DNA from: Isoetes taiwanensis
Lineage: Eukaryota; Streptophyta; Lycopodiopsida; Isoetales; Isoetaceae
NCBI GenBank assembly: GCA_021234155.1
Contig: JAJEKV010000095.1
Coordinates: 3,112,621 to 3,176,620, forward strand
DNA length: 64,000 bases
Reading direction: 5' to 3'
Shown here: positions 1 to 13,285 of the stretch, in pieces
Numbering within the stretch: the first letter of the stretch is position 1
Layout of the letters: each line of letters begins with the position of its first letter
Translations under genes and position numbers: made by a program
Notes under the pieces: model-generated
The model's input: only the letters and a program-made list of their open reading frames with translations
Databases searched by the model: none
Told to the model about the DNA's origin: nothing

Positions 1-27
1 AAAGTAGCTACTTACGTTCAGATTTAC

Positions 28-435
28 GTGGTAGCTGTTCATATTGGCCTTATAGTCCCATAATCACATATATAGTCAAATTCGATTAAATATTTACAGA
101 GTTTGATAAATTCCAGTTCCCTCGCATATTCCAGCTGGCATGAAAATGAGCCTAGAGTTTATACCAAGCCCCAGTGAAATTGGCACATCAATGCTCACGA
201 CAATTTACAATTTACTCGCTCACATAATTAATTCTTTTCGAATTTTTATGATATCAGAGTTCAAAGCATGGAAGAACCGCGGTGAGATTGAAGGCAAATC
301 CTTGTAAGCACTATGCCTTAGCATAATAATCATTTCATTTGGACTTAATTGAGAAGAACCAACCGTAGGGGTGAAACAATGATTGCGCCGCAAGGCGCGC
401 ATCTTCAAAAATTGGCTTCGCGTTATAAAGATGCT
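28..435 (+). repeat. Highly diverged array-unit fragment at the window start
   Basis: This stretch matches, in order, the spacer that follows tRNA-Ser in the array at 24-61 kb. It has the TTCATATT...TATAGTCCC start, the GATTAA-TATTTA-GAGTTTG block, the GTTTAT...AGCCCCAGTG block, GGCACATCAATGCTC, TTTTTATGATATCA-GTTCAA-GCATGGAAGAAC and the TATGCCTTAGCATAAT palindrome. It differs from the consensus mainly by many short insertions, and similarity fades near 435 before a Gly gene would be reached. It shows that array-derived DNA also lies 24 kb left of the main array. It may be an old copy or badly called sequence. Confidence 0.75.
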
Positions 436-3400
436 GGTGACCTATCAATGTCATCCTATATGAAATCTGGGGCACGGCTCAATTTGATCACCTTTTCTCG
501 CTCTCGCATTACTTAAAAAGCGATGCGGCTTCGCAAATACGTATCACAAACAATAAAAAACCAGGTAAATATAGGAAAGGCACTGGCAGATGCGCTCACT
601 TATAAATATTAGTGGATCATTTTATTTTCCTCGAAACAAAATTGTTCCAACATCCTCACAAGCTCATTCAAGTAGGACACCAACATCTTATGGTGTGGGG
701 CACTGGTGGTTTTTGGTGTTGCTTTACTCTCATTAATATAGATACAAAATCACTTCAGTAGATGGAAATGGCGTACGTTGAAACTTTTTTGGAAGAATAA
801 AATTTTGTCCCTTCCAAGGTACACTACATGAAATTACACGTGGCGGTATTAATCACAAAGTATTTATTTAGTAGTGGTACCATCCACGTTATAAAATCTT
901 TACCATAGTAAATTACAACACTGCAGTAAAACTGGAGTGCAAACATAATGACATACGACACTTCAAAATTGATGTACGTAAGCCCCATTTACTTTATACA
1001 TATGTAGAATAGCTATTTTTCTCAAATGGGGTGTATCCATAAATTAAAAGGAACCTCCAAAATGTTATGGCTATCATATTTCTGTTTCGTAATTTAAAGA
1101 GGCACCGTGAAAATAAAAGTTCTACAAGAGACTCGCATCATCTCTGTCACTCCTGACCTCATAATGAAATTGGTAACTCATCATGTTTACGGGTTGGCGG
1201 ATTTGAGATTATTGATAGAGCCCACGAGTCGTTCTTTGGTAAAGTGTTCTTTGATAGAGATTATTGATAGAAGAGAGGCCCAGGAGTCTTTCTAGGAATC
1301 CAGCTGGGAGGACAGTAGGATTAAGCCTGATTGCGCAGGTCCACTAGTTGAAGTCAAAGTTAGAAGCTGACAAGATTTTGTGATTTTACACCTGAGACCA
1401 TCCAGGCGAGTTTGGCTATCAGGCGGGGGAATGGGAATTTGGAGGCAGCAGGGCACAGGAGCCATTCCCTAAAAGAGTAAAAGCGTAATAGGTAAAACGA
1501 AACTTTTTATGGCCTGATCGCGTACTCTTTCCACTGTGAATCTTCCTTTCACAGCACTAATAATATGGCCCACTGTAAAAAACGAGTTCTTCGGTATATG
1601 AATTTTTCACATGCAACTAGCAGGTTCTCGGTTTAATCATCTCTGGGTTCATCAAAATTTTATTATTGAGCACTGTATCCTCATAGCCTGATACTCTGTG
1701 ACAGCATAATCGATGGTGAGTTCCACAGGAGGCGGGGAGTAAAGGAGTAGAAAAATCACAAGTTAGGATCGTGCGGATATTTTAGGATAATCATGCAAGG
1801 ATGTATCCGGTAGGAGTGCAGGTGAGATTAAAGCCCCATTTATTTACTCATTTTATTTTAATCCATAAATTTGCTCAAAGCCTTACAGATCACTGACGAG
1901 GCAAGGTAGGGGCCCAATAGTAAAGTCACAGCCCATCTTGAAATCATAAGGGCCTGTGCGTTTGCTCCCCTGGCGGGTAACTATGTGGATTTTAATAAGA
2001 AATAGATAGAATAAAGGCGCTTATGTACAGCGAAGAATAGACAACCATGTTGGGCTCAGAGCAGAACTCACAGCCTCCAAATTACCCGAGGCTAATATTC
2101 TTCAGCACTGTCAAATGGTTGATCACAAACACGCCTGTACATACGGGCGCTAGGAAATGCAAGCACCACTTGGCCCTGCTTGCTTTTGCTTTTGAAATAG
2201 TTTAGGCCTCTGTTTTATCTTACTTGTTAATACCTCATCACTTACTATCTACGAAAAAAATCTTTAAAGATTTTATGGTTTTCTATTGCAGATTTATGGA
2301 TGCAAAAAGGAAGCCATCACTCTGTTGAGTGGAAGCTGTTGCCAAGTGTTAAGGATGCGATTAATTTCCTAATGGGATAGAACCAGCGAGGGTAGTCATT
2401 AAGTGTTGTCTCCAATCTCTGGGGCATGGATAGCTCATGGATTTAGCACACCATATCAGGGCGAGACACATTTGAAATAAAATCACATCAAATAACGCCA
2501 CACTTAACGTTGCTTGAATAACCCTCCTGCAGACACCGCACCTGTAATTAAGCGGAATAACCCCTCCTGTGAGCCACATGAGAATGAAAGCAAACTGGTG
2601 GAAAAGCGGCTGGAATGGCAAAAAAAGAGAGGCTTTGGGCTCACAATGTCATAGTATATTGGACCAAGTGTCTCTGGTCATGCAGGAATGCTAATGTTGA
2701 CCAAATTATCAAAGCAATGCATAACCCTCTTATATGACACACTGAAGGGGGTAGAAAGCAATAGTCAAAAGAAAAAAGAACTGACTTTCACGATAAAGCA
2801 TAAAGGCAAAACTTACCGGCGGAGGCAAGGCTGTGAGAGTTGGGATTACACTGCACTCCTATTCTGGCGTTAAGAAGAATATCATAACGAGTAAAAAGCG
2901 GTTTTCAATAAAGATAGCATGGGGCGTAGGATTTACGCACTCCTCCCACTCACTTGGCCTTGGCAATATGCATTATAGATGTTTTCTATTATTGTAGGGC
3001 TGAAATGCAATGGATAGAAAAGAGCTCTCGGTTAAAATGTGAGTGTACCGTGGGAAAGAGTTCGAAACTACCATTTGGTTGCTGAACCGCCACGAGGCAT
3101 TGGTGAGGCCTATATCTGAGGAAACGGGGAGATAAGGTAAAAAACAGAGTGAAGCCATTTCCGCCGCTGAACATGAGAGAAAGCCGCAATTAATATATTC
3201 TCATTTGCCTCGATTGGGTGTGAAAATTCTGATTAGGCTGGCAAGGAGAATGCTAATTGGTGGGACCTGTAAAGGCACAAAGGGTCAGCCTGGCCGTCAT
3301 GCATGGATGGGCAGCCCGCCCGCCAGGGAGCCATCGAGCATACAAAAATTAGCATAGAAATATACATCAAAAAAATGGATGGTGATGACTTATACCAGAA

Positions 3401-3799
3401 GTTAGAGCGTAGGATCAATCTATTTTAGATGGATTGAAACAAAAGAATAATTGCAATGCTTGGGATTCACAGGCCCATATAATGCAAGAGCACAAATCAA
3501 ATTTAATTTAGCATATTTTTGAGTCACATTGGTCCTCATCAGAAATCATCCAAGCTCCATGGATATCAGATTTTAAGTATACCTTCTTACATAGCAGTGC
3601 AAAATCCTGTGAGGAGGCGTGGCAAGTGCTCCAAAGGCACACTTAAAATGAGGTGCGTTTGTCAGCAATGCTGGTGAGCGGGAATGGCAGGGATGGTCAG
3701 GAGAGATGTTAATTATACTTGCACTCTAAGGATCACAAGACGCCCCAAAAAAGAATTAACCACTGCATAATAAAGGCACTAGAGAACCATTATGAATGT
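436..3799. other. No gene recognised
   Basis: Open frames are all under 90 codons and none resembles a known family. No tRNA, long terminal repeat or strong tandem repeat was seen. The texture suggests non-coding or indel-ridden DNA. Confidence 0.5.
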
Positions 3800-4270
3800 A
3801 GTTTTATGGCTAAAAAATTATTCTTAGTAAAAACGCATAACACCAAGTGGTTTTGCATAACTAGTACATGATTGTTAAAATATTTGGTTTTATGTTATAA
3901 TGTGGTTTATTAAAACCAAATAGTAAGTTTAATGCAGTAGTTTCACAAGCATCAATGAGTGAAGTAATTCATTATTTAGTTTTCCTAGCATGCTAAATAG
4001 TGCAATTTATAATTGACAAAATGGTTTTATTTTGCATAAGTTTCAACACCACTTTAAAATAATAGGTAATAAGTTGTTTTATATGTTGGTTTCCTAAATA
4101 CAATCCACATGGCTAAAAGAAGTTGGAGATAGTTTATCTTTAGTGGTTTTATACCAACTTAAATCACCATAGGTGAATTAAATTCAAATTCTAGTTTTCT
4201 AGTACAAGCAATGTTTACAATTTATAAAATGGGTAAATTGGTTTTATAAATGCAGTCAAAGTGATTAATT
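3800..4270. other. AT-rich island with recurring TGGTTTTAT words
   Basis: Composition changes to clearly AT-rich. Words such as TGGTTTTAT, GTGGTTTAT and TGGTTTTGCATAA recur irregularly. A similar vocabulary (GCGGTTTTATATG, TATGGTTTTATTT) appears at 24.08-24.13 kb just before the main array. No gene seen. Confidence 0.35.
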
Positions 4271-7200
4271 TATGGATTATCCTCACCGAAAGTATATGTG
4301 AGCTGTTATGAAGTAGTTACTCCGTAAAGAGCGCCCCGAAAAAGCGAAATTATCATAATTAGCCTTCATCAAACCACTCACATATAGTCTTTATGAAGTT
4401 TTCATTTTGAAGGGCCGATCAAACTTTTAGAGCAAGCTTTTCATTTTCATAATTGATAGTAAAATAGTACAAAGGCCTTATGACCTTATTTTCCAGGCTC
4501 CACGCAAATAGAAGGATGTGGAGAATTAGAAAAACACATAGGTAAGCACGAGATGAGAGAAGTATTTACAAAAAGTAACCAGGAATCTTAGATCTAAAAG
4601 ATATACTTTATACCAAGAGGAAACCGAATTAAGGAGAATCGATAAGCCAAGCCTAGAAGACAATACCACCTTTAAATGCTGCTTCAGAAAAATCGCGGGC
4701 TAACAAAAGACAAAATAGGAACTTCTTCCCCACGCGTTAAAACCGGCCGCCTGAACTTTACTCAAATAATAAGAAGAACCCGGCCGCATAAGAGGAATAC
4801 ACCAAAGGCATAATTGCGCACCAAATTTTGCGTAGCTCGCACTCGACACACCACTGCCGGCCCTGGCTCATAATGCAAAAAATATACTTTCCCGCAGAAG
4901 GTTTCATACCTCCACGTTCCTGCAGAATAAAAAGTACAAAGAATAGACATAGAAATAAAGAAATTACTAGAGCTCTCACTGCACCCTACATATCACCCCA
5001 GTAGTCCCTTTTACCCATCACTTGGCGGGGAGTGGGTGTTTTAGAGAGAGAGGAGAGGGTGTGCGCCCTTACACACCACCAAAGGTATACAAATTACAAC
5101 CACCGAGAGAAATAAAATACAGGGAATAAAATAAGCATTTGGAATTCAAAATACAAGGTAAAGGCGTGAAATAAAAAAATCACGAATGGATGCGACCCTG
5201 AAACATTTTCCCTGGGAGGCGTGGCCAGTATTGCCCGAATTTATGCCAGGATGATGTGGTAGAAGGCGTGCTTGCATTTGGAAAAGCGGTGATCATTTGC
5301 CTGTTTCACTACTTCATCACCGAACTTTCGAACTGGCTGTAATCGCGGAATAAGCGCCATCTTACAGGAGATCATTTGCAAAAAGAAGGGAGAATTTGAA
5401 ATGCCAAAGCGCTAATTACTGCCTGCACCGGTTTTCTTGGATGATCCTTTGATAGAGGGTAAGATATAGTTATTTAAGGTTCTTGAGTCTATGGATTTAT
5501 AAAGTGGAGGTCTGGCTGACATAAAAGCCTATTTCTGGCTCGAGATTCGTCAAGGAAGAATAAAGGCCACATAAGCCTATTTAGTATCTTTCTTTTCTTC
5601 TAAATAGGGCATTTAAAGAAGCGCGATCTTTATTTGGCTAGCATGAGTTACACCCATGCAATAATTTGCAATTCACTGAGGTGAGTGCTTTGGTAGTCTT
5701 GTTCTTGTGGTATAATCATCCTTTTCCTTGTATGTGCTCACCCATTAGGGGCGATGGTTTTGTTTAAACATATTCTTGGAGGCACTGAGGGGCAGTGCAC
5801 TCCGCTGCGGTCATACTTTAAAGGATTATTTTGCGCTCACTTGCGAAGCGGGAATTTATTTACTTGCTCAGCTAAATTATGTTTTGCTGCACTCCCATTG
5901 CGGGGGCTAAGCACTTTGTTAAACTCACGGATTTCTTTGTTGCAGCCTGCCCGGGAAAATCGTGGCTGGGAAAGCACCCCTCAGAAGCACTTTTAAGGAA
6001 CATGGAAGAAACTTAATTGTCACATAAAATGGGAATTCAGGTATTAATGTTTCCAAGATTCATGTGAGGATAAGAATAAACTATGATTCCAGTATTTGAG
6101 AATGAAAGCTACTTACTTGATTATGTTTTACGAATACATTTCCTAGTTTAAGTACAGCTCACAGTATTTTGGTAGCGAAACAAGAAAAGTCACTCTGGAT
6201 TTACAGGCAGAACATCACCAGAGATTAGCTATCATTCATGACATTCATCAGCAGGCCTAAAGAAAAACTTGGAGGAATGTAGTGACCTCTGTTTTTGAAA
6301 TGAGTTTATTTTATATTGATGCATTTCAGGGAAGGAGGAGAAGAAGGTGCGGTGGGTATTTAACAAACAAAGCGGGCCATGGTTGCTGGGGCATGATTAG
6401 GAGAGAAGTGAGTACAGGCTTGAGTGGCGCCGAAGATTGTAATATTTTCTTTAATTGAGCTCCTTCGCAGTAGATTCTTGTCTCTCTTGAGAATAATGTG
6501 GATTTTTTGGCAAGGAGCTTCTGTTATTTCATGTGGCTCTCGAGCTAGGAGTGTGGGATCCTAAAGAAAGCAAGTGGGAAAGTCCATGAGAGCAGGCGTG
6601 TCTGGTGGCCCAATCCCAGGGAGATTAAGTGGCATCCATGACTAATTGACCATCAGAGCATTTTGGGAGGCGAAACTCCAAGCAAAGAGGAGGGAAGTCA
6701 ACGTGTGAGGACAGGGAGATTGGGACCACCCCGGTACCCACCCATTTAGGGGAGTTATTTGGGAGACATATGGTGGAGATGGTGAGACTCCGCCCAGGTA
6801 CAGATTTAGGAAAGAAAGGCGTTGCAGCGCCCTTCCTCCCTAGTATCCAGCCATGTAGGACCTCACAGGCGCAAAGTTAAAGCATAGGAAGCTTTCACAT
6901 ACATGCCCACTACATCGCCTGTTATCTTGGTGGGGCGTTGGGTGAGTGTAAGTCTTCAAGTCACATCAAATGATATTTTAGCTGGAAATGATTTTGTGGA
7001 GCTAAATGCTAATTTTCACAATTCGCTTTGATTGGGTCCTATAAGTCATGAGACCATAGATTTATATCACCCAGCTATTTTGGAACCTTGAATAGACAAC
7101 GTTTAATTACATAACCTAATGGCGTTTGCTTGAAGCGTTCTTTGGGCATGAAGTTAGAGGTAAAATGGCATTGGGGAAGTGGTGTGATGACAGTCTGATG

Positions 7201-8753
7201 AACATGAAGCAACACTATTACTCACTTAAAAAGAAAATATCCTAAGATTTAACAAGCGTTTAAAAGCAACAGCATAACTTCATGTTAGAAGTCACGCCAA
7301 TTATCTGCGGTGGCACAGATAGAACAACAGGTGCTTGTTCACTTAAGGAAACACAGGTTAGGAGTAGGAAGTCAATTTTCCATCACACGGCGGGTTTTGC
7401 ACTGGGTGGGGCTGTGAACCAAAGTCTATTTATATGGCAGAGGCCGGGGCACCAGGAGAGGTGGGGACAGTGGCAGCGTGAGTGGCTGAGTTATCATCAC
7501 CAATATAAATAAAAGAATCCTGCTTCACATACTCCACGAAACGTTGTAAATTTGAGAAACACTAATGTCAAAATATTAATTCAAAAAGAAATATAGTATG
7601 TAAAGATATTTGTAGGATTGGTATAAGAAGTTGGCATTTATAAGTCTTTTGCTACTATTACTTAAGTATCACTTTGAAGTAAAAGCCTTAATTTTGAATA
7701 TTATAGTGTAACACTTTCTAACCTTACATTTTAGATATTATAGTCCCAAATTTTTTATGGCCATGTTTTCAGCCAAAGTTGGAATCATATTGTAATGGGA
7801 CCAGAAATTACTGCCGCGACACGGATAATTGATTACCAAAACTTTTGCCTTGTTTTACCTAAAGCAAAGATTGAAACCGAGTAATGATAAGACCTAGGTC
7901 ACGTGCCGCACTTGAGCAATATCATGCATTTTAGGCTGAATAAGTACATTCTCACAGCAGTTTGATTTGTCTATATAAAGTAGGTCTATAAATTAAACAC
8001 TATTCGCGTTCCACCAAATTTAGGTGCAGGACCACTTTGTTTGATGCTTAGGCAATGCCATTAATTTTACTATAATATTGAACATGAAGTAGAGTGGCGA
8101 AACGGGCAAGTCAAGAACCACGAGATCATACAAAGTTGTTCATTTTGATGTTCGTGTACATGTGTACAAAGCATCTGGAGCTCATTCTTCTTCATTTTCA
8201 ATTAAGGATCAATCTTTATATACATAAGATTAGAACATGTCCGCGTAATTAAGGCGATGTTGGAGTTGGGCATAAAGTCAGAGGCGTGTACGATTTCAGC
8301 AATTACTCAACTAAGGTGGAGGTCACAAAGGGACATTAGTGCAGGTAAAGTAAGCTGCATGTCCGTATGTAGATGAGGCGTGTATAGGATAGCCTGACAA
8401 TCAGCACACAATCTTCGCATTGGCAGCCGAACTGATTTGCTTATCCGAATTTCGAAAGTGAGAGGACCATTTCAAAATAATTCGCTTGAGCACACTACCA
8501 GCAAATATGAAACAAATTGGCAGCATTAATACCTAAAGGAATATACGCCGGGAATGAATAATCCGTAGAAATATCTGCATCTTGAATATTGCGGTTGCGA
8601 AATAAAAGAAAAACATACAAAATCATAAAGTAAATCTCCCATAAATTTGAAAGGAGAATGAGACTTAAAACTATGTTTCTACATAGTCATGAATAAACAT
8701 GCGAGGTGAGGTTGCGCTGGTGACTTTGATAAGCCATTTGCATGGCCATTGAT
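4271..8753. other. No gene recognised
   Basis: Only short open frames (92 codons or fewer) without family resemblance. Part of it (about 4770-5030) resembles 11290-11520. The rest shows no structure I can name. Confidence 0.45.
4770..5030. repeat. Segment distantly related to 11290-11520
   Basis: Shared in the same order with the second segment are an A-rich GAATAAA-TACAAAG-AATAGACA run, an AAATAAA stretch, then CATATCACCC followed by a CTTTTTACCCAT word. On the - strand both give short frames starting with a hydrophobic, leader-like run. The match is loose, so relatedness is tentative. Confidence 0.3.
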
Positions 8754-9368
8754 AGCATGTGACTTAAGAAATTTGGTTCACACATTTTGAATCAAGAAAC
8801 AACATAACTCGAAAATAATACTTGTGGATGGATTTGGGAGAAGAGCATAATAAGACTAAAAATGCCTAATTCCTTTGTATTTGAATCAAAAAGCAACATG
8901 ACGGAGCATGGATGGTTGGGGAGAGAGAAGGAGGCATAGCCATTAAGAAATGCCCTAAATCCTCCCATAAGCTGGGGAAGGGAACCCATGATTTCACACG
9001 CCATTGGCAGAATTGGGTGAAATACAAGCTCAAACTTCAGCTCTTCACATAATTTCTTTTCTCAAAGCATTTTCTGGCAAAACAGAGCCTAACAAACTTT
9101 TCTTGTAAGTAATAGAATAGCATTAGGTGGCATAGTGTTTGATAAACGCTGTAGCCCAAAATTTACACGTGAGCTAATCCTCTAAGTCCCATGGTCGCAG
9201 AATAAACATCAGGTAATTTTTGTATTTGTCGCTTGCACAAAGCACCGCCGTGAGCAGCATGTGACTAAAACTGGTTCACATGCTGAATCAAAAGCAGAAA
9301 TAAAAGCAACATAAACAAGATTGCCTTGGATGTCTTGGTTGGGGAGAAAAGAGCATAAACCATTAAAC
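8754..9368. repeat. Three diverged copies of a ~115-bp motif
   Basis: Copies begin near 8754, 8880 and 9256. The first and third share AGCATGTGACT, a GGTTCACA word, then TGAATCAA, AGCAACATAA-like sequence and GGGAGAA-AGAGCATAA. The second starts at TTGAATCAAAAAGCAACATG and has TGGTTGGGGAGAGA and a CATTAAGAAATG tail that resembles the third copy. No coding content. Confidence 0.55.
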
Positions 9369-12300
9369 AGGAAGAAGGCTGTTTGAAGACAGAATGATGG
9401 AATGAGTACAAAAAGGGAGACAGAAGAAAATGCATCAGGAACCCTCAGTGGGAAATGGGATCCTGTTTAGGCATCGGCTCATCTTTTCTGCAGTTGCAGT
9501 AGGTGAGTCAAAGGCCACAGCACGTGGAATAGCCTCCAATGCTAGGACTCTATAGGATAGATGGTTGTTTGAAACCTAAAGAGGTTCATAAAATCGCAGG
9601 TTTTACCCATGAAATGTAGAAAAAAACTTACCTCATACAGAAGGCAGAAATCCAAAAGAATAAACAAAGGAATATATGATATGTTTTCATATAGGTCCTC
9701 AAATGGAGTAAACTATCAAAGAAGTCAAATGGCTACTTGAGAAACACAGGTGCATTTATAAACTGATTGCATAAAATTACTGTGCAATTCGAGGAATTAA
9801 TTTCCAGCAAGATAAGTGGCTCTGCTGTTAAGACGAACATACACGGTAGGTGGTGGCACCCATTCCAGTAAGGTATAGGTCGATTTGTTCATGCAAAAGA
9901 AGAACATGTTCGCACACTACAAATTCTCAAGTGCCAATATGGCCCGAAATCTAAGATCCAATACTAAGTGGTTTCTACCATCCATATGAGGCTGTGGTAC
10001 GATACTTGGTTGTGGTGGCAGCCTAAGTCATCAATTCCGCATGAAATGAGATTAAAGGCATATCTCCAAACATTATAATCAAAAGCAATATAAGAAACAA
10101 CGATTTCACGAAATTAAGAATTAAAGACATTCCTCTCAATTTAAAACAGAGGAAACATACACACAGGGAAGAAGAAAACCGGCCAATAAAGATAGGGCTG
10201 ATCCAAGAATAGCCAGAACCCACTCACAGCATACAGCAATTTGCCTGCATAAAGACTAAATAGAACCTTCTGGCGTTCATCCCAAACTTTGCAAGTTAAA
10301 TATACAAAAATACAAATAAATGTCACTTAAATTTTCCATGGACCTAAAAGAAATCGTCAAACGTCACAAAAAATGCACGGGTACTGTTGTTCTGCTCCAA
10401 AACACCTTGCAGAGATAGTTGCATGGCTCCCATCAGGTGCAAGCTCACAAAGTCCAGCTTATCCTGGAAAAACGGCGAGGGCATGGTCAAATATATTTAA
10501 AGGCAGTTGCCGTGGCAAATTTAGGCTCTTTCCCCATGATAGCTCCTGGATTTTACCACACAGCAGTCACCCGCATTAGCAGCCAGAGCCTTGTGGCTCT
10601 AAGGCTTCTCCCCGAGAGGCTGAGTGCAGGAGTTTGAAACTTCATATGTAATCCTCAGTCTGGAGGCCTTGGTATGGCTGTGATTTTTGCCAAAGCCTCT
10701 CTTTCATTCATAGAAGCTTCCACTTAAGTCCTACAACATGGCATTACCATAGTCACTTAGCCCGCCCTAAGCCCGTAAGCCATCACCGGGAGCTGAAGTT
10801 ACAGAGATACGATATTTAAAATCATAGCAAGAGGATCTGCAGCCTCACAGCCAGATTCCCAGGGGCTCAGCCAAGAAGCAATGCTTAGGGCCCAAAATAA
10901 AAACCCCGGCCAAAGATGCGAAAACAAATCATACATCTTTATACTTTCAACTTGAAAGGCAGCCGTGGTCTGCGTACTAAGAAACCAGATTGTCGACCCT
11001 AAAAATTTTTAGGCAAAGCCTGGAGGTGCAGAGGGAAGGAGTTTGGAAGAAAAGAGGATGTGCAAGCGAGCGGAAGATAGAAAGGAAATAAAGGCGGTTA
11101 GTTGGGACCCAGAATAAAGAGACCGAGGAGTGCATACAGGATTTCGCTGTTTTTTCAGCCACCCAAGAGGTCGCAAAATTACAACAGCCACGTTAGATTT
11201 AGGGGCTCTAAGATTTTTAGCCGTTGGATCTAGGGAGGCATGGGTCCAGCACTTACTGAGATAACATTATTACTTTAACAAGATATTAATAAAATAAAAT
11301 ATCTTGCAGCATTTAGAAAAGCAGGGGCGCCCATAAAACACATATCACCCCAAAATAATCTTTGCCCATAGGTGTCGCTCAGCCCACATCCCTTGCAATT
11401 TGCGGCCCCACCATAGGAATAAATACAAAGGAATAGACAGAAAAATAAAATAGCGAGTAAACCACGCCTGCGCCGCATATCACCCAAGAATTAGGCCTTT
11501 TTACCCATGAGGAGAACTCCTTACACCTCAAACTATAAGTAACACTTACAATTCAAAGGGTGGGGATCATGATCATACAAGAGCCTTTAACATAATTGCA
11601 AGTTGTTTCCCATACAGCAAAAAGGTAAAGGGCCAGCACAATAGAATAAAAGGAGCCTTAAAATAAAAAATCCCCTAGGGGTTGGTACTAATTTCCAAAA
11701 TGATTCTCTTGCACTGGGTGGGTGGGTGTAGAGAGGTGTTGGAAGTGTTATTGGAAGGAGGATCACATGACCCTCCAGAGCCCAGCAAAGAGTTGGGTTC
11801 ACATTGCAAACCGCATCCAGGAGAAGGGGGCCTACAATTTTGCCATATTACTTCAATTACAAGCGTGGCGAGTGATGGTCCATATGAAAAGGTGAGCCTT
11901 TTACAGCCGGTGAAATTAGGCATACAGCCCACCAGCACATGTAGACAGCTCTAACACAAGCAGCATGGACCTGAGCATGACCAAATGCCATTTTAAAATT
12001 ACTTACTTATCATAGCACCAAATCTAATATAATTCTAAGCTAATTTTTCCCAAATCTTGGGGTTACAAGTTAAAATTTGGGAGGCCACGTTTTATTGCCC
12101 ATACAGCTGGCGGTGGTTTGCAGCTGGCGACATTTGATTCAACAACCGTTAATGGCAAGAGACAGACTGTTGGCTAGATACTGAAGCTGAATGCCATAAT
12201 GGAATAAAATACATATCTTGTTGCGATTGCGAAAGCTACATTTTGATGAATTTTAGCTATATTGAGTACGGGTTCAAGCTTTTCAATTTAAGCATGTGTT

Positions 12301-12960
12301 ATGTTTTTCTTTAGCATGGCTCATATACCAAAACAAATGTTTTATCAACCAGAATTTTCCTTTGCTTGATATATTCCCAGGAATCAAGCATTACATTGGT
12401 TTCAGTTCAAGATCAAAGCAGTACACAATGACGCATTCTCCGCATAATTGCATGCATGGACTGTTGCCATTCCAACATAAATTTGTCCAGGATATCTAGG
12501 AATAGAAGAGGGACCTAAAAAGGAGATGAAGAAATGGCACAGGAAGCGCGCAAGAAGAGTACTTAGTTGGCTTACGCGGGAACAGCTCTTATCTTTAAGC
12601 GGTTACACATCCCATCATAATCGCTGTGTGCGCCGTTTCCTATTCTTGCATTTCTCTGCTGCAAGTCACCACAGAGAAAATGCAGGATAAAATGTTTTTG
12701 CTGCATTCCTTTGTCAATCATAATTATCATAAACATATAATTTCCAGTAGCTTCGATGAAAACATAGAAGTCAGTCCCAGAGCCGAGCGAAGCAACATAT
12801 GTAATCAAAAGCATACTCATCAGTACTATCTCAATTTAGGATGAGCTAGGCAGTATTAGACAGACATTGCTTTAGTGGATGCCCAGAAACTGATGCTGAC
12901 AGAAGGGGCACTAGACATTGCATACCAGGCGCTGCAAGGAAGTGGCCTTGGGAAATGTTG
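9369..12960. other. No gene recognised
   Basis: No open frame over 90 codons and none with a recognisable domain. About 11290-11520 is the partner of the 4770-5030 segment. Isolated words around 10590-10640 look Alu-like but are too short to mean anything. Confidence 0.45.
11290..11520. repeat. Segment distantly related to 4770-5030
   Basis: Carries the same ordered words as the first segment: GGAATAAATACAAAGGAATAGACAG, split by small gaps, then CATATCACCC and CTTTTTACCCATGAGG. A dispersed repeat or an old duplication is possible. Confidence 0.3.
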
Positions 12961-13285
12961 CTAGCAGTGGAGATCAATCATGCTAGTTACATATTTCCCC
13001 AAAAGATAAATTGAGAACCGAGTATCGCGAAGACCCAAATCAAGCCCAGTGGAGTGCTCCAAAAAATTCAAAATTACACCTACGCTAACGGATTGGCTGC
13101 GAGCGCAGAAGCATAGCGCATCACCATGCGAAGATCTTTGCTAACATTGGAATCAATCATGCATGACTACGTAATTTCCCAGAAGATGGGGGTACAGAAA
13201 CTAAAGTATGCAAAAGGCCCAAAATCAAACCCGGTAGATTACTCACAAAAAGAATTTTCACATACACCCATATGGATTCATTCAA
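12961..13285. repeat. Diverged tandem duplication, period ~180 bp
   Basis: Copy 1 starts at 12961 and copy 2 at 13141. Both read CTA-CA-TGG-A-TCAATCATGC, then TAC-TA-TTTCCC-A-AAGAT, then a CCCAAA-TCAA-CCC word, then an A-rich TTCA-A-TTACACC stretch and end in GGATT. Matching words keep the same order with many small gaps. Confidence 0.7.

Noticed and set aside
10560-10640. Alu-like words (GAGGCTGAGTGCAGGAGTTTGAAAC)
   Set aside because: Only a short resemblance in an otherwise plant-like window. No Alu body or A tail.
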